The notes beneath the pieces were generated by a model. That model saw nothing but the letters and a program-made list of their open reading frames with translations, was not told where the DNA came from and made no database searches. From the NCBI GenBank assembly GCA_000955795.1, contig JYOB01000014.1, forward strand, positions 97,415 to 161,414: a stretch of DNA of 64,000 nucleotides. Direction: 5' to 3'. The translations under genes and the position numbers were made by a program. The first letter of the stretch is position 1. Every line of letters starts with the position of its first letter. This document shows positions 37,358 through 47,352 of the stretch, in pieces. Source of the DNA: Burkholderiaceae bacterium 26. GTDB lineage: Bacteria > Pseudomonadota > Gammaproteobacteria > Burkholderiales > Burkholderiaceae.

Positions 37358-38473
37358 TCAAATGCGCATCGGCATGACGACGTACTTGAAGGTGTCGTCG
37401 TCGGGCAGGGTGATGAGTGCGCTCGAGTTGGAGTCGCCCAGGCTCACCTGCACTTTTTCGGCCTTGAGGTTGGCCAGCACGTCCAGCAGGTAGGTGACGT
37501 TGAAACCGATATCCAGCGCGTCGCCCTGGTAGTCGATTTCGAGTTCTTCCTGCGCTTCTTCCTGGTCAGCGTTGGTGGAGCTGATCTTCAGGACGTTGGT
37601 GTCGAGCATGCAGCGCACGCCCTTGAACTTGTCAGTCGTCAGGATGGCCGTGCGTTGCAGTGCGCTCTGCAGGAACGTGCGGTCGATCGTGAAGCTGTTG
37701 CGGTAACCCTTCGGGATCACGCGCTGGAAATCCGGGAACTTGCCTTCGACCAGCTTGGAGATCAGTTCGATATTGCCGAAGGTGAACTTGACCTGGTTCG
37801 ATGCCAGCTGCACAGAGACGGGATCGTCCACGTCTTCCAGCAGGCGTTGGAGTTCGAGAATGGTCTTGCGCGGGATGATGACTTCCTGGCGGCCGCCGGC
37901 GCCTGCGGGTTGCTCACCGGTTTCAACGCCGCAGTAGGCCAGGCGGTGGCCGTCGGTGGCGACTGCCATGACTTGCTTGCCATCGACCACCAGCAGCATG
38001 CCGTTGAGGTAGTAGCGGATATCTTGCTGAGCCATCGCGAAGTGCACCATCGCCAGCAGATGCTTGAGCGTCTTCTGCGGCACCGTGATGCGGGCACCGA
38101 AATCGGTTGCCTCTGCGACGGTCGGGAATTCTTCGGCGGCCAGCGTCTGCAGCGCAAAGCGGCTCTTGCCGGATTGCACGGTCATGCGCTTGTCGTTGAG
38201 CGTGAGGGCGACTTCGCCGTCAGGCATGGCACGCAGGATGTCGACCAGCTTGCGGGCGGCCACGGTGGTGGCGACATCGCCGGCGCCGGCGCCGCAATCG
38301 GCGTGCGTGGTGATCTGGATTTCGATGTCGGTGGACAGGAAGGAAACCCGTTCACCTTGCTTGGTGATGAGCAGATTGGCCAGGATGGGCAGCGTGTGTC
38401 GGCGTTCCACGATGCCGCTCACGATTTGCAGCGGACGCAGCAGGTTGTCTCGCGAGGTTTTGACCAATTGCAT
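37358..38473 (-). CDS. dnaN: DNA polymerase III sliding clamp (beta subunit)
   Basis: A 371-residue beta clamp. I start it at 38473 (MQLVKTSRDNLLRPLQIVSG), since the ten codons in front of it in the longer frame are not part of the family. Three repeated clamp domains are visible, with EFPTVAEATDF in domain 1, NGMLLVVDGKQVMAVATDGHRLA in domain 2, and the C-terminal VMPMRI that closes the hydrophobic cleft. The ring encircles DNA and tethers polymerase III. It sits between dnaA and gyrB, 115 bases before gyrB. Confidence 0.96.
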   Translation of the reverse strand: MQLVKTSRDNLLRPLQIVSGIVERRHTLPILANLLITKQGERVSFLSTDIEIQITTHADCGAGAGDVATTVAARKLVDILRAMPDGEVALTLNDKRMTVQSGKSRFALQTLAAEEFPTVAEATDFGARITVPQKTLKHLLAMVHFAMAQQDIRYYLNGMLLVVDGKQVMAVATDGHRLAYCGVETGEQPAGAGGRQEVIIPRKTILELQRLLEDVDDPVSVQLASNQVKFTFGNIELISKLVEGKFPDFQRVIPKGYRNSFTIDRTFLQSALQRTAILTTDKFKGVRCMLDTNVLKISSTNADQEEAQEELEIDYQGDALDIGFNVTYLLDVLANLKAEKVQVSLGDSNSSALITLPDDDTFKYVVMPMRI

Positions 38474-38665
38474 GAAGGCGATCCTTGGCTTGAGAGGTGA
38501 CACCGCGCGCGCCCCAGCCTAGGCCACACGGGCCGGTGCCTGCAGGAGCATTCGCGATTAACCCAAAGTTGTTGTAAATCAAGGGGTTAATCACAAATTA
38601 TACCGCAAATAAGGGGGCGCTGGATAGCGTCACGCGCGCGGCAAATATGTCTATTGTGCATGAAA

Positions 38666-38691
38666 AGACGCCCGCATTCGAGCGGGCGTCT
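38666..38691 (-). terminator. dnaA intrinsic terminator
   Basis: A ten-base-pair stem AGACGCCCGC / GCGGGCGTCT with a six-base loop, followed on the minus strand by TTTTCATG. It lies about 60 bases beyond the dnaA stop, in the dnaA-dnaN gap, so dnaN probably also has its own promoter. Confidence 0.7.
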
Positions 38692-38749
38692 GTCGAGGCT
38701 TGATTCAGGGCGAATGGCGTTGCCATGCGCTCTGCTGACCATCGCGCGG

Positions 38750-40336
38750 TCAGCCCTTGAGCGTTTGCTCCAGCACGTGCAACTCGTGGTTGAGCTGGGC
38801 GTCCTTGGTGCGCTCGTCGGCGATCTTTCGCACGGCGTGCAGCACCGTGGTGTGGTCGCGTCCGCCGAACAATTCGCCAATCTCAGGCAGGCTCTTCTGC
38901 GTGAGTTCCTTGGCCAGATACATGGCGATCTGGCGCGGGCGCGCGATGTTGGCCGGCCGCTTCTTGGAATACATATCCGCGACCTTGATGTTGTAGAAAT
39001 CCGCGCAGGTCTTCTGGATGTTTTCCACCGAGATCTGGCGGTTCTGCACGGTCAGCAGGTCTTTCAACGCCTCGCGCGTGACCTCGATCGTGATCTCTTT
39101 GCCGTGGAAATTCGAGTACGCCAGGATCTTGCGCAGCGCGCCTTCCAGCTCGCGCACGTTCGAGCGCAGGTGCTTGGCCACGAAGAAAGCCACCTCTTCC
39201 GGCACGATCACATTCTCGGCCTGCGCCTTCTTCATCAGAATCGCGACGCGCATCTCCAGCTCGGGCGGCTCGATGGCCACGGTCAGGCCGGAGTCAAAGC
39301 GCGAGATCAGGCGGTCATCGATCCCGGTGATCTCTTTCGGATACGTATCGCTGGTGATGATGACCTGCGCGCGGTTGGCGATCAGCGCTTCGAACGCGTA
39401 GAAGAACTCTTCCTGCGTGCGGTTCTTGCCGGAGAAGAACTGGATGTCATCGATCAGCAGCAGGTCGAGCGAGTGGTAGTACCGTTTGAAATCGTCAAAC
39501 GCCTTGCGCTGATATGCCTTCACCACATCGGACACGTATTGCTCTGCGTGGATGTAGCGGATGCGCGCGCGCGGGTTCTCCATCAGCATGAAGTTGCCAA
39601 TGGCATGGATCAAGTGCGTCTTGCCCAGGCCCACGCCGCCGTACAGGTACAGCGGGTTGTACGACTTGCCCGGGTTGTTGGCGACCTGGATAGCCGCAGC
39701 GCGTGCCAACTGGTTTGCCTTACCGGTGACGAAGTTGTCGAACGTCAGGATCTGATTCAGCCGAGAGCGCTCGTGCACGGAATCATCCACCGGCGCTTGC
39801 GGCGGCGCGGCCTGGCTGGTGACCACGGCGGGCGCCTGCGGCATGCGGTACGACTGGGCCCTGACCTCGGTGGCATCCATCACGGGCATGTCGATATCGG
39901 CGGCAGCATGGCCGGCCGTTGCAAGCGAGGCTTCGCGATACACGGCTGGCGCGGCGCGCAGATTACCCGCGTCATGCGCGGCACCGTTGCCGGCCGACAT
40001 GGCCTGCCGCGGTTGAATCTGCTGCGCGCCCAAAGGTTGCATCGGCACCGGCGCGAGCGACGGCTGCAAGGCCGCCTGGCGCTGGCCGGCGGTCGGGTCG
40101 AGCACGAACTGCACGTCGACCGTCGCCTCCCAGTAGTCGCACGCAAGCGACTGGATGCGGCCAGAGAACTGGCTCTTGACCCAGTCGAGCTTGAAGCGGT
40201 TGGGCGCGGCAATCCGCAGCGTGCACGCCTGCTCGTCAAACGACAGGGGTGTCAGCGGCTTGATCCACGTCTTGAATTGTTGCGGCGTCAGCTCACTCTC
40301 GAGCTGAGCGGACGCCGCATGCCAGAAATCCTGCAT
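38750..40336 (-). CDS. dnaA: chromosomal replication initiator protein DnaA
   Basis: A 528-residue DnaA starting at 40336 ([20 protein letters not shown]); the frame is open further upstream but that part does not resemble DnaA. Domain I occupies the first 90 residues, a long Pro/Ala/Gln linker (domain II) follows, the AAA+ domain has Walker [11 protein letters not shown] and Walker [11 protein letters not shown], and the C-terminal domain IV ends with the signature [16 protein letters not shown] that contacts DnaA boxes. It melts the origin and loads the helicase. It faces away from the oriC gap, whose DnaA boxes allow autoregulation. Confidence 0.97.
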   Translation of the reverse strand: MQDFWHAASAQLESELTPQQFKTWIKPLTPLSFDEQACTLRIAAPNRFKLDWVKSQFSGRIQSLACDYWEATVDVQFVLDPTAGQRQAALQPSLAPVPMQPLGAQQIQPRQAMSAGNGAAHDAGNLRAAPAVYREASLATAGHAAADIDMPVMDATEVRAQSYRMPQAPAVVTSQAAPPQAPVDDSVHERSRLNQILTFDNFVTGKANQLARAAAIQVANNPGKSYNPLYLYGGVGLGKTHLIHAIGNFMLMENPRARIRYIHAEQYVSDVVKAYQRKAFDDFKRYYHSLDLLLIDDIQFFSGKNRTQEEFFYAFEALIANRAQVIITSDTYPKEITGIDDRLISRFDSGLTVAIEPPELEMRVAILMKKAQAENVIVPEEVAFFVAKHLRSNVRELEGALRKILAYSNFHGKEITIEVTREALKDLLTVQNRQISVENIQKTCADFYNIKVADMYSKKRPANIARPRQIAMYLAKELTQKSLPEIGELFGGRDHTTVLHAVRKIADERTKDAQLNHELHVLEQTLKG

Positions 40337-40471
40337 CGTTATCGTTAGGTGTTTGACCGGCGCCACACGCGTCTGTTGACGTCCCCGGGAGGGCCGGCCG
40401 CCGGGCTCCTGGCGCAGGCCAGAAACCGGGTGGCTTTCGTTATTGGAACGGGATTGTACCCCCGGCAGAAA

Positions 40472-40500
40472 GTTATCCACAAAGGATAAGTCTGTGGATA
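40472..40500. promoter_or_regulatory. pair of consensus DnaA boxes
   Basis: TTATCCACA and its inverse TGTGGATAA, separated by 11 bases, about 140-160 bases upstream of the dnaA start. Both match the 9-base consensus exactly. Confidence 0.85.
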
Positions 40501-40672
40501 ACCTGTGGACCTGCTGTGAGTAGCGGTGGACAACCGATTTTATTGACTCGCCGCAAACCCAGTCCCGACAAGGCTTTGCGCAGAGCACACCAAGCCGCAC
40601 AAGGCGATGGGGACAACTCATCGCAGGGTGAATTTCGGGCCCCGAGCGCACGTTATCCCCAGTCAGAAAGGC

Positions 40673-40701
40673 TTGACAGATGCGGAAAATGCCGTTTAAA
40701 T
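40673..40701 (+). promoter_or_regulatory. probable rpmH promoter
   Basis: TTGACA at 40673-40678 and TTAAAT at 40696-40701 with 17 bases between, pointing toward rpmH. This would give a leader of about 260 bases. Confidence 0.5.
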
Positions 40702-40965
40702 GCCGGGTTCTGCGATGCGCAGCAGGGGAGCGCACGCTTGTTCGTGTCAGATGCGGGGCGAGAACCACTTCGTCGCGACTGATCCGGCTTAGGCCCGATG
40801 CTCTCGGTGCCCGATGTTCCGGTGACACCCTAGACCTGAACAACATAGCGCACGGCAGTCTGCGTGGGCGATTTCTCTGGCTGAATCGACACCAGGCCGC
40901 GGCGGTAGCCCTAGGCCCGGCGCGTGCGGCAATGTCCGCACCACCCATTAACAAGAGAGTGCATC

Positions 40966-41100
40966 ATGAAGCGTACCTATCAACCTTCCGTTACCCGTCG
41001 CAAGCGCACCCACGGTTTCCGTGTCCGCATGAAGACCCGCGGTGGCCGTGCCGTGCTGAACGCACGCCGCGCCAAGGGTCGTAAGCGCCTGGCCATCTAA
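40966..41100 (+). CDS. rpmH: 50S ribosomal protein L34
   Basis: A 44-residue basic protein starting [17 protein letters not shown] and ending [11 protein letters not shown], the standard L34 sequence and length. It binds 23S rRNA. A GAGAG-type ribosome site precedes it. It begins the rightward rpmH-rnpA-yidD-yidC cluster beside the origin, conserved across bacteria. Confidence 0.95.
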   Translation: MKRTYQPSVTRRKRTHGFRVRMKTRGGRAVLNARRAKGRKRLAI

Positions 41101-41117
41101 AGACGGCCGCGCCGAGG

Positions 41118-41585
41118 GTGGCGGCTCATAGCCGTTACCTGTGGCTTTGCGGCACGCTGGCGATGGGCCTGCACGCCTACCCCAAGGCCGCGAGGCTGAC
41201 AAAAACGGATGAGTTTTCATCCGTTTTTGCTTTGCGGCCTGTCCGGCGTAGTCGTCACTTCGTGCTGTATGTGCGCGCCAACGGCGCCCCCCAAGCGCGC
41301 CTGGGCGTGGTAATCGGCAAGAAATTCGCCAAGCGCGCTGTCGAGCGCAACCTCATCAAACGGCAGTGCCGCGAGTTGTTCCGCCTGCGGCAGCCTTTGC
41401 TGGGCGGGCGCGACGTGCTAATCCGTCTGCAGGCCAAGTTTCCGCGCCAGGACGTGCCCACCGTGGCCGCCTTCAAGCGCATCTGCCGCGAAGAGCTGGT
41501 GCATCTCTTTGAGATTGCCACGCGCCCGCTGCCGGCACCCCCTGCCGCCACACCCTCCCAGCCCACCGCTGGGAGCACGCCATGA
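41118..41585 (+). CDS. rnpA: ribonuclease P protein component
   Basis: A 155-residue RnpA reading from a GTG at 41118; an ATG at 41163 ([18 protein letters not shown]) would give a more usual 140 residues. The family core is clear: [12 protein letters not shown], the GARLGVVI-like strand and the RNR motif in [13 protein letters not shown]. It helps the RNase P RNA process tRNA 5' ends. The C-terminal 20 residues are Pro/Ala/Thr rich. It overlaps yidD by 4 bases. A strong hairpin with flanking A and U tracts lies inside the 5' part of the gene. Confidence 0.92.
   Translation: MAAHSRYLWLCGTLAMGLHAYPKAARLTKTDEFSSVFALRPVRRSRHFVLYVRANGAPQARLGVVIGKKFAKRAVERNLIKRQCRELFRLRQPLLGGRDVLIRLQAKFPRQDVPTVAAFKRICREELVHLFEIATRPLPAPPAATPSQPTAGSTP
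41201..41228 (+). terminator. terminator-like hairpin inside rnpA
   Basis: A perfect 12-base inverted repeat, AAAAACGGATGA and TCATCCGTTTTT, with a GTTT loop. The core stem is flanked by an A-tract and a U-tract, the form of a bidirectional intrinsic terminator, yet it lies within the coding part of rnpA. It may reduce transcription past rpmH. Confidence 0.6.
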
Positions 41586-41896
41586 CGCGCGCGCTGCTGT
41601 TTCTGCTGCGCATCTACAAAGTGGCGTTCAGCCCGTTTGTGGGCGCGCAATGCCGTTTCCTCCCGACCTGTTCTGACTACGCGCGCGACGCCGTGCTCAC
41701 TCACGGGCCGGGTTACGGCAGTTATCTTGCGGCAAAACGTCTATGCCGCTGCCATCCGTTCGCACAAGGCGGGTATGATCCTGTGCCGCCCGCCGCTGGC
41801 GACGCTGTGCCCCGCTCCAACGATCCCGCATCGACCGACGCGACCGCAGCTGACTCCCAGCCTGCGCGGCCGTCGATTCACCTTCCCAGACCGTAA
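41582..41896 (+). CDS. yidD: membrane protein insertion efficiency factor
   Basis: A 104-residue protein with the YidD core at residues 1-75: [29 protein letters not shown], with the three conserved cysteines (the third in RLCRCHPF), and GGYDPVP. It is a small membrane-associated protein that helps YidC-dependent insertion. Its C-terminal 30 residues are a Pro/Ala/Ser tail. It overlaps rnpA by 4 bases and stops 6 bases before yidC, as usual for this cluster. Confidence 0.93.
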   Translation: MTRALLFLLRIYKVAFSPFVGAQCRFLPTCSDYARDAVLTHGPGYGSYLAAKRLCRCHPFAQGGYDPVPPAAGDAVPRSNDPASTDATAADSQPARPSIHLPRP

Positions 41897-41902
41897 TCCG
41901 AC

Positions 41903-43567
41903 ATGGATATCAAACGCACCATTCTCTGGGTGATCTTCTCGCTGGCGGTTGTCCTGCTGTTCGACAACTGGCAACGCGCGAATGGCCACCAGTCGATGTT
42001 CTTCCCGACGCCGCAAACGGCCACGACCACGGCCGCCGCGCCGGGCAGCGCGCCAGCAGGCGACGTGCCGAACAGCGCCTCCACGACGGCGGCCGCCGGC
42101 TCCCAAGCCGCCCCGGCCACGGGCGCCGCTTCGCAGGCACCGGCTTCGGAAAAGATCGTCATCTCGACCGACCTGCTGCGCGCCACCATCGACACCGACG
42201 GTGCCATCGTCACCAAGCTCGAACTGCTTGATCAGAAGGACCACGACGGCAACCCGATGGTGCTGTTCGACCGCAGCGTCGAGCGTACCTATCTGGCGCG
42301 CTCGGGCTTGATCGGCGGCGACTTCCCGAACCACACGACGGTGTTCACGGCATCGGCCGGCCCGCGTGACCTGGGCACGGGCAACGATGTGTCGATCACG
42401 CTGACGGCCGACAAGGGCGGCGCCAAGCTGGCCAAGACGTATGTCTTCAAGCGCGGCAGCTACGTGATCGACACGCGTTTCGACGTGACCAACGACGGCA
42501 CAGCGCCGATCAACCCGACGCTTTACCTGGAACTGGCCCGTGACGGCGGCGCTGTGGAGCAATCGCGCTTCTACAGCACGTTCACCGGCCCGGCCGTGTA
42601 CACCGACGGCGACAAGTTCCACAAGATCACCTTTGCCGACATCGACAAGGGCAAGGCGCACGTGCCGGCCCCGACCGACAGCGGCTGGGTGGCGATGGTG
42701 CAGCATTACTTTGCATCGGCGTGGATTCCTGCGGACAACGTCAAGCGCGAGTACTACGTCAACCGCGTCGACACCAACTTCTACCGCATTGGACTCCAGG
42801 AGCCGCTGGGCACGGTCGCGCCGGGCGCCAGCGTGTCGGCCACGGCACGCCTGTTTGCCGGCCCGCAGCAAGCACGCATGCTTGAAGCCATCACCCCGGG
42901 CCTGGATCTGGTGAAGGACTATGGCTGGCTGACCATCGTGGCCAAGCCGCTGTTCTGGCTGCTCGAGAAGATCCACGCGATGCTGGGCAACTGGGGCTGG
43001 TCGATCGTCGCGCTCACGGTGCTGATCAAGCTGGTGTTCTTCCCGCTGTCGGCCACGAGCTACCGCTCGATGGCCAAGATGAAGGACCTGCAGCCGCGCA
43101 TGACGGCCATCCGCGAGCGCCACAAGGGCGATCCGCAGAAGATGAACCAGGAGATGATGACGCTGTACCGCACCGAGAAGGTCAATCCGCTCGGCGGCTG
43201 CCTGCCGATCGTGATCCAGATTCCGGTGTTCATGGCGTTGTACTGGGCGCTGCTGTCGTCGGTTGAAATGCGCGGCGCGCCTTGGATCGGCTGGGTGCAC
43301 GATCTGTCCACGCCTGATCCGTTCTACATCCTGCCGGTGCTGATGGCCGTGTCGATGTTCGTGCAGACCAGGCTGAACCCGACCCCACCGGACCCGGTGC
43401 AGGCCAAGGTCATGATGTTCATGCCGATCGCGTTCTCGGTGATGTTCTTCTTCTTCCCGGCCGGCCTGGTGCTGTACTGGGTGGTGAACAACTGCCTGTC
43501 AATCGCGCAGCAATGGTCGATCAACCGCATGCTGGGTACCAACAAGAAGGCGGCACCCGCCAAGTAA
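41903..43567 (+). CDS. yidC: membrane protein insertase YidC
   Basis: A 554-residue Gram-negative type YidC. An N-terminal membrane anchor (residues about 5-22) is followed by an Ala/Pro-rich linker, a large periplasmic beta domain (80-340) and the conserved C-terminal core of five membrane helices, beginning near [20 protein letters not shown]. It includes the KMKDLQPRM and [20 protein letters not shown] segments. It inserts and folds inner-membrane proteins alone or with SecYEG. It is the last gene of the rpmH cluster. Confidence 0.96.
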   Translation: MDIKRTILWVIFSLAVVLLFDNWQRANGHQSMFFPTPQTATTTAAAPGSAPAGDVPNSASTTAAAGSQAAPATGAASQAPASEKIVISTDLLRATIDTDGAIVTKLELLDQKDHDGNPMVLFDRSVERTYLARSGLIGGDFPNHTTVFTASAGPRDLGTGNDVSITLTADKGGAKLAKTYVFKRGSYVIDTRFDVTNDGTAPINPTLYLELARDGGAVEQSRFYSTFTGPAVYTDGDKFHKITFADIDKGKAHVPAPTDSGWVAMVQHYFASAWIPADNVKREYYVNRVDTNFYRIGLQEPLGTVAPGASVSATARLFAGPQQARMLEAITPGLDLVKDYGWLTIVAKPLFWLLEKIHAMLGNWGWSIVALTVLIKLVFFPLSATSYRSMAKMKDLQPRMTAIRERHKGDPQKMNQEMMTLYRTEKVNPLGGCLPIVIQIPVFMALYWALLSSVEMRGAPWIGWVHDLSTPDPFYILPVLMAVSMFVQTRLNPTPPDPVQAKVMMFMPIAFSVMFFFFPAGLVLYWVVNNCLSIAQQWSINRMLGTNKKAAPAK

Positions 43568-43584
43568 GGCGAATGCGCTTCAGT

Positions 43585-43613
43585 AAAAAGGGCACCTCCG
43601 GGTGCCCTTTTTT
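43585..43613 (+). terminator. yidC intrinsic terminator
   Basis: The stem AAAGGGCACC / GGTGCCCTTT with a TCCG loop, followed by a run of T. It begins 18 bases after the yidC stop and closes the rpmH-yidC operon; with A-rich flank on the left it can also serve the convergent VOC gene. Confidence 0.85.
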
Positions 43614-43641
43614 TACGCCTGTCTGAAACGCTTCAAGCGCT

Positions 43642-44043
43642 TCAAACGGGAGCGTGGCAGGCGGCCTCGATGTTGTGGCCATCCGGGTCGCGCACGAAAG
43701 CGCCGTAGTAGTTCGGATGATAGTGCGCACGCACGCCGGGGGCGCCATTGTCAGTGCCGCCTGCGGCCATTGCCGCAGCGTAGAACGCCTCCACCTCGGC
43801 ACGCGTGTCGACGCGGAACGCCACGTGCAGCGGCGGCTTGTTCGGCCCCTGCCCAGCCATCATCGCCGCAGAAATCCAGAACTCCGCCTTGCCGGGTGGG
43901 CCAAAGCCCGCCACATCGGTGTGGCCGGTGACGGCCGCTGGAAACTCCAGCACCTTGGCCAAGCCAATGGCGCCGAGCGCCTGTTCGTAGAATCGCTTGC
44001 TGGCCTCGAAGTCGCTGACGACGACGCCGGTGTGATCGATCAT
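43642..44043 (-). CDS. VOC-family (glyoxalase-like) protein
   Basis: A 133-residue protein starting [19 protein letters not shown], the standard opening of the vicinal-oxygen-chelate superfamily, and ending [21 protein letters not shown], which supplies the metal-binding C-terminal motif. The fold pairs two beta-alpha-beta modules around a metal site. Members act as glyoxalases, dioxygenases or resistance proteins, and the substrate cannot be told here. It lies convergent to yidC and divergent to mnmE with 70 bases between the starts. Confidence 0.85.
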   Translation of the reverse strand: MIDHTGVVVSDFEASKRFYEQALGAIGLAKVLEFPAAVTGHTDVAGFGPPGKAEFWISAAMMAGQGPNKPPLHVAFRVDTRAEVEAFYAAAMAAGGTDNGAPGVRAHYHPNYYGAFVRDPDGHNIEAACHAPV

Positions 44044-44113
44044 CCGAATCTCCTGGGTTGGACCTGGGTTGGAAACTGGCGCACAACTGCGCGGCTGCCG
44101 CACAATACCGCCC

Positions 44114-45559
44114 ATGACCGCTGCTGACCACCCCACCGCCTTGCCGAACGCTTCCGCCGCGTCGCGTACGCCCATCCTCACGATCCCCATCGCGGCGATT
44201 GCCACCGCCCCTGGGCGGGGCGGCATTGGCGTGGTGCGCGTATCGGGGCCCGACGTACGCACCGTCATGCAAGCCGTGTGCGGACGCCTGCTGACGCCGC
44301 GCCAAGCAACCTACCTGCCCTTCCTCGACGCCGACGGTAACGCCATCGATCGCGGCATCGCGCTGTGGTTTCCCGCGCCGCATTCGTACACGGGCGAAGA
44401 CGTGCTGGAGCTGCAGGGCCACGGCGGCCCCGTCGTGATGCAACTGCTGCTGCAACGCTGCCTGGCCGCCGGCCGCGAGATCGGCCTGCGCGTGGCGGAG
44501 CCCGGCGAGTTCACGCGCCGGGCCTTTCTCAACGACAAGATGGATCTGGCGCAGGCCGAGGCCGTCGCCGACCTGATCGAGGCCAGCACCGAAGCTGCCG
44601 CACGTTCGGCGGCACGTTCGCTCGATGGCGCGTTTTCGCAGGCGGTACATGCGCTGGTCGAGCGCGTGATCCATCTGCGCATGCTGGTGGAGGCAACGCT
44701 GGATTTTCCTGAGGAGGAGATCGACTTCCTGGAAGCCTCCGACGCACGCGGCCAGCTCGCCGGCATCCGCGCGGCCGTCGATGGCGTGCTGGCGCAGGCG
44801 CGCCAGGGCGCGCTGCTGCGCGAAGGCCTGCATGTGGTGCTGGCGGGGCAGCCGAACGTGGGCAAGTCATCGCTGCTCAATGCGCTGGCCGGCGCGGAGC
44901 TGGCCATCGTCACGCCCATCGCCGGCACCACGCGCGACAAGGTGCAGCAGACCATCCAGATCGAAGGCATCCCGCTGAACATCGTCGACACGGCAGGCCT
45001 GCGTGACACGGAAGACGAAGTCGAGCGCATCGGTATCGAGCGCACCTGGGCCGCCATCGCCCGCGCCGATGTCGTCCTGCATCTGCTGGACGCAGCGGAC
45101 TATCGCGCCAACGGCCTCTCGCCCGAAGACGCCGCCATCGACGCCCGCATCGCCGAGCACGTGCCCGCCGGCGTGCCGACCCTGCGCGTCGTCAACAAGA
45201 TCGACCTCTCGGGCGTGGCCGTACCGGGCCGCGTGGATTCAGAGACGCCCGAGGTATGGCTCTCGGCGCGCGAGGGCCTGGGCGTTGAATTGCTGCGCGC
45301 GGCGTTACTGGAGATTGCCGGCTGGCAGGGCGGCGGTGAGGGGCTTTACCTTGCGCGCGAGCGTCATCTAGCGGCGCTGCGCACGGCCCGCGAACATCTG
45401 GCCACGGCCGCGGAGCACGCAGATCAGCAAGCGCAATCGCTGGACCTGTTTGCCGAAGAACTGCGGCTTGCGCAGGAGGCGTTGAACAGCATCACGGGGG
45501 CGTTTTCGAGTGATGATTTGCTGGGGGTTATTTTTAGTCGGTTTTGCATCGGCAAGTGA
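44114..45559 (+). CDS. mnmE: tRNA modification GTPase MnmE
   Basis: A 481-residue MnmE starting at 44114. The N-terminal folate-binding domain has [20 protein letters not shown], the helical domain follows, the G domain has [16 protein letters not shown] (G1), [13 protein letters not shown] (G3) and NKID (G4), and the C-terminus is the catalytic FCIGK. With MnmG it modifies uridine 34 of certain tRNAs (5-carboxymethylaminomethyl). The stop overlaps the GTG start of the NUDIX gene, which suggests translational coupling. Confidence 0.95.
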   Translation: MTAADHPTALPNASAASRTPILTIPIAAIATAPGRGGIGVVRVSGPDVRTVMQAVCGRLLTPRQATYLPFLDADGNAIDRGIALWFPAPHSYTGEDVLELQGHGGPVVMQLLLQRCLAAGREIGLRVAEPGEFTRRAFLNDKMDLAQAEAVADLIEASTEAAARSAARSLDGAFSQAVHALVERVIHLRMLVEATLDFPEEEIDFLEASDARGQLAGIRAAVDGVLAQARQGALLREGLHVVLAGQPNVGKSSLLNALAGAELAIVTPIAGTTRDKVQQTIQIEGIPLNIVDTAGLRDTEDEVERIGIERTWAAIARADVVLHLLDAADYRANGLSPEDAAIDARIAEHVPAGVPTLRVVNKIDLSGVAVPGRVDSETPEVWLSAREGLGVELLRAALLEIAGWQGGGEGLYLARERHLAALRTAREHLATAAEHADQQAQSLDLFAEELRLAQEALNSITGAFSSDDLLGVIFSRFCIGK

Positions 45560-45954
45560 ACGCGACCTCCGCCTACCCCATCTCCATCAAGGGCGTCCTG
45601 CGCGCGCCCACCGGCGAGATCGTCCTGCTGCTCAATGAGCGCGAAGAATGGGAGCTGCCCGGCGGCCGTATTGAACTCGGCGAATCCCCTGCAGAATGTC
45701 TGGCACGTGAGATTGCCGAAGAGCTGAACCTGCAGGTGGAGGTGCGCGCTCCGATCGACACGTATCTGTTCGAAGTCGTGCCGGGCAAGCATGTGTTCGT
45801 TGCCACGTATGCGTGCGCGCTGGTGGGCCCGTTTGAACCCATCGTCAGTCATGAGCACAAGCGCCTTGGGCTGTTTGCGCCTGATACGTTGCCGGTGAAT
45901 TTGCCGAAGGGCTATCGGGCATCGATTGCGGCGACGCTGGAGGCGTCGGTTTAG
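45556..45954 (+). CDS. NUDIX hydrolase
   Basis: A 132-residue protein with the NUDIX box in the pattern [22 protein letters not shown] (residues about 35-57; the G-x5-E-x7-REVxEE motif is conserved). NUDIX enzymes hydrolyse nucleoside diphosphates linked to other groups, often for housecleaning. I start it at the GTG at 45556, which overlaps the mnmE stop by 4 bases; a TTG 12 bases earlier is possible. Its substrate is not known. The phosphatase-like gene follows after 4 bases. Confidence 0.85.
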   Translation: MNATSAYPISIKGVLRAPTGEIVLLLNEREEWELPGGRIELGESPAECLAREIAEELNLQVEVRAPIDTYLFEVVPGKHVFVATYACALVGPFEPIVSHEHKRLGLFAPDTLPVNLPKGYRASIAATLEASV

Positions 45955-45958
45955 CCCG

Positions 45959-46282
45959 ATGCGTGTGCTCTTCATCTGCAGCCGCAATCGGCTGCGCAGC
46001 CCGACGGCGGAAGTGGTCTTCGCCAGGTGGCCAAACGTCGAGACAGATTCAGCGGGCTTGGCTCCCGACGCAGACGTGCAGCTCGACGCCGATCAGCTCG
46101 ACTGGGCTGAGGTGATTTTCGTCATGGAACGCAGCCACCAGCGGCGCCTGTCGCAGCAGTTTGGTCCGCGGTTACGCGGCAAGCGCGTGGTGTGTCTGCA
46201 TATTCCCGACGACTACGTGTTCATGCAGCCCGAGCTCGTCGCCTTGCTGGAGAAACGGGTCGGTCCGTATCTGCGCAGTTGA
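45959..46282 (+). CDS. low-molecular-weight protein tyrosine phosphatase-like protein
   Basis: A 107-residue protein starting MRVLFICSRNRLRSPTAE. The CX5R phosphatase loop is CSRNRLR with a following Ser, at residues 7-14. The downstream helix EVIFVMERSHQRRL is typical of the family, but the usual 150-residue length and the DPF/DP acid loop are not obvious, so this is the short subfamily. It may remove phosphate from protein tyrosines. It follows the NUDIX gene by 4 bases and is likely co-transcribed with mnmE. Confidence 0.75.
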   Translation: MRVLFICSRNRLRSPTAEVVFARWPNVETDSAGLAPDADVQLDADQLDWAEVIFVMERSHQRRLSQQFGPRLRGKRVVCLHIPDDYVFMQPELVALLEKRVGPYLRS

Positions 46283-46298
46283 TTGGCAAGTAGACCGC

Positions 46299-46550
46299 TC
46301 AGTCCCGCCCCCAACGCCAGCGCGGCGGCTCGCCCTTCCACCAGCAAACCAGCACCAGCAGCGCTGTCACGCCCAGCACGTACAACGCAAAGCTCGACTG
46401 CGTTCGCCCTGGGTGCAACCCGACGATGCCCGCCGCCAGCAGTACGGCATAGATGGTGAGCACCACCCAGCCCTGCCAACGCGAAGGCAAGCCCCATCCC
46501 CAGCCGTAGCGCTTGGCCGGAAACCAGTACTCGTTGGAATTGGTAGGCAT
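46299..46550 (-). CDS. small two-helix membrane protein
   Basis: An 83-residue protein starting MPTNSNEYWFPAKRYGWGWG. It has two membrane segments (WVVLTIYAVLLAAGIVGL and FALYVLGVTALLVLVCWW) joined by a short basic loop and a C-terminus rich in Trp, Arg and Pro (KGEPPRWRWG). No family is recognised. It converges with the phosphatase gene, 16 bases away. The start is chosen where the sequence turns protein-like; the frame is open further upstream. Confidence 0.6.
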   Translation of the reverse strand: MPTNSNEYWFPAKRYGWGWGLPSRWQGWVVLTIYAVLLAAGIVGLHPGRTQSSFALYVLGVTALLVLVCWWKGEPPRWRWGRD

Positions 46551-46890
46551 CGTTGTCTGAGAGCGCGCGTGCAAAGGACGCACGCCACTGTACTCCCACG
46601 CAGAATCGGCGCAACAAACGCCAACAGCCAGCCGGTCAATTACCGCTGGCGGATGTCGTTTGAAACAGGAAGGGCGCACGCTGAGCGCACCGAAGCGGCG
46701 GACAATGGCGCACAGGCCATCAACCGCATCTTGCTAGCTTCTGTATCGGGGAGTGGAGCGTTGGTTGAGTCCGGAAAGGCTTCCGGTGCGCGCAAGGCGC
46801 TACAAACCAAGCTCGGCGGAACGGAGGTCGATTGACTTCACACCGCCAGCGGCAGCACCCGATTGGTGCTACCGAAACAATCGCGCGATC
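46551..46890. other. intergenic stretch between membrane protein gene and rpsU
   Basis: About 340 bases. No supported gene, repeat or clear hairpin was seen. It should contain the promoter of the small membrane protein gene and the downstream end of the rpsU transcript. Confidence 0.35.
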
Positions 46891-47103
46891 TTAGTAGAGC
46901 TTCTTCGGCAGCATTTGCGAGCGCAGGCGTTTACGCGTACGCGACACGGCAGCAGCTTTCTTGCGCTTGCGCTCGGTCGTCGGCTTTTCGTAAGCGGTGC
47001 GGGCGCGCAGTTCCTTGATCAGGCCAGTGCGCTCGATTTCACGGCGGAAGCGGCGCAGCGCAACTTCGACCGGCTCGTTTTCTTTCAGACGGATGGTGGT
47101 CAT
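46891..47103 (-). CDS. rpsU: 30S ribosomal protein S21
   Basis: A 70-residue basic protein starting [20 protein letters not shown] and containing [26 protein letters not shown], the normal S21 sequence and length. S21 binds near the anti-Shine-Dalgarno region of 16S rRNA. It stands alone here, transcribed leftward. Confidence 0.95.
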   Translation of the reverse strand: MTTIRLKENEPVEVALRRFRREIERTGLIKELRARTAYEKPTTERKRKKAAAVSRTRKRLRSQMLPKKLY

Positions 47104-47352
47104 CGGGTCCCTTGCTCAATATTCGGGTGGACGGCGAAACAGCGGATTATATACCGCCCAGAGGGCGTGCAGTGTAGTTGAATCTGTTTACCGATGCAAG
47201 GCACTTCCGATTGTGGCGGAAAGGCCATTTCCTGCGGCAATTTTGTGCAGATGCGTGGCCTCGATACTACGCCATGGGGCGGCCAACCACCGGAATACGC
47301 GCGGAAGAGGAACGCCGCTTGCTCAGAGCGAGCATCTCTCCTGATCTCTATC

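Larger units (their letters stand above)
40337..40965. other. oriC: origin of replication region (oriC) between dnaA and rpmH
   Basis: A 629-base gap between the divergent dnaA and rpmH genes, the standard origin position in betaproteobacteria. Two perfect DnaA boxes face each other: TTATCCACA at 40472-40480 and TGTGGATAA at 40492-40500. Further near-matches are at about 40503 (TGTGGACC) and 40653 (TTATCCCCA). Short A+T-richer stretches lie near 40440-40460 and 40535. The gap also holds the dnaA and rpmH promoters. Confidence 0.8.

Noticed and set aside
38654..40348. A 564-codon open frame opposite dnaA, and similar long frames opposite gyrB and yidC
   Set aside because: These mirror the frames of clear housekeeping genes and give His/Arg/Leu/Asp-rich sequences with no family features.
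46753..47181. An open frame antisense to rpsU and beyond
   Set aside because: It covers the S21 gene on the other strand and has no ribosome site or recognisable product.
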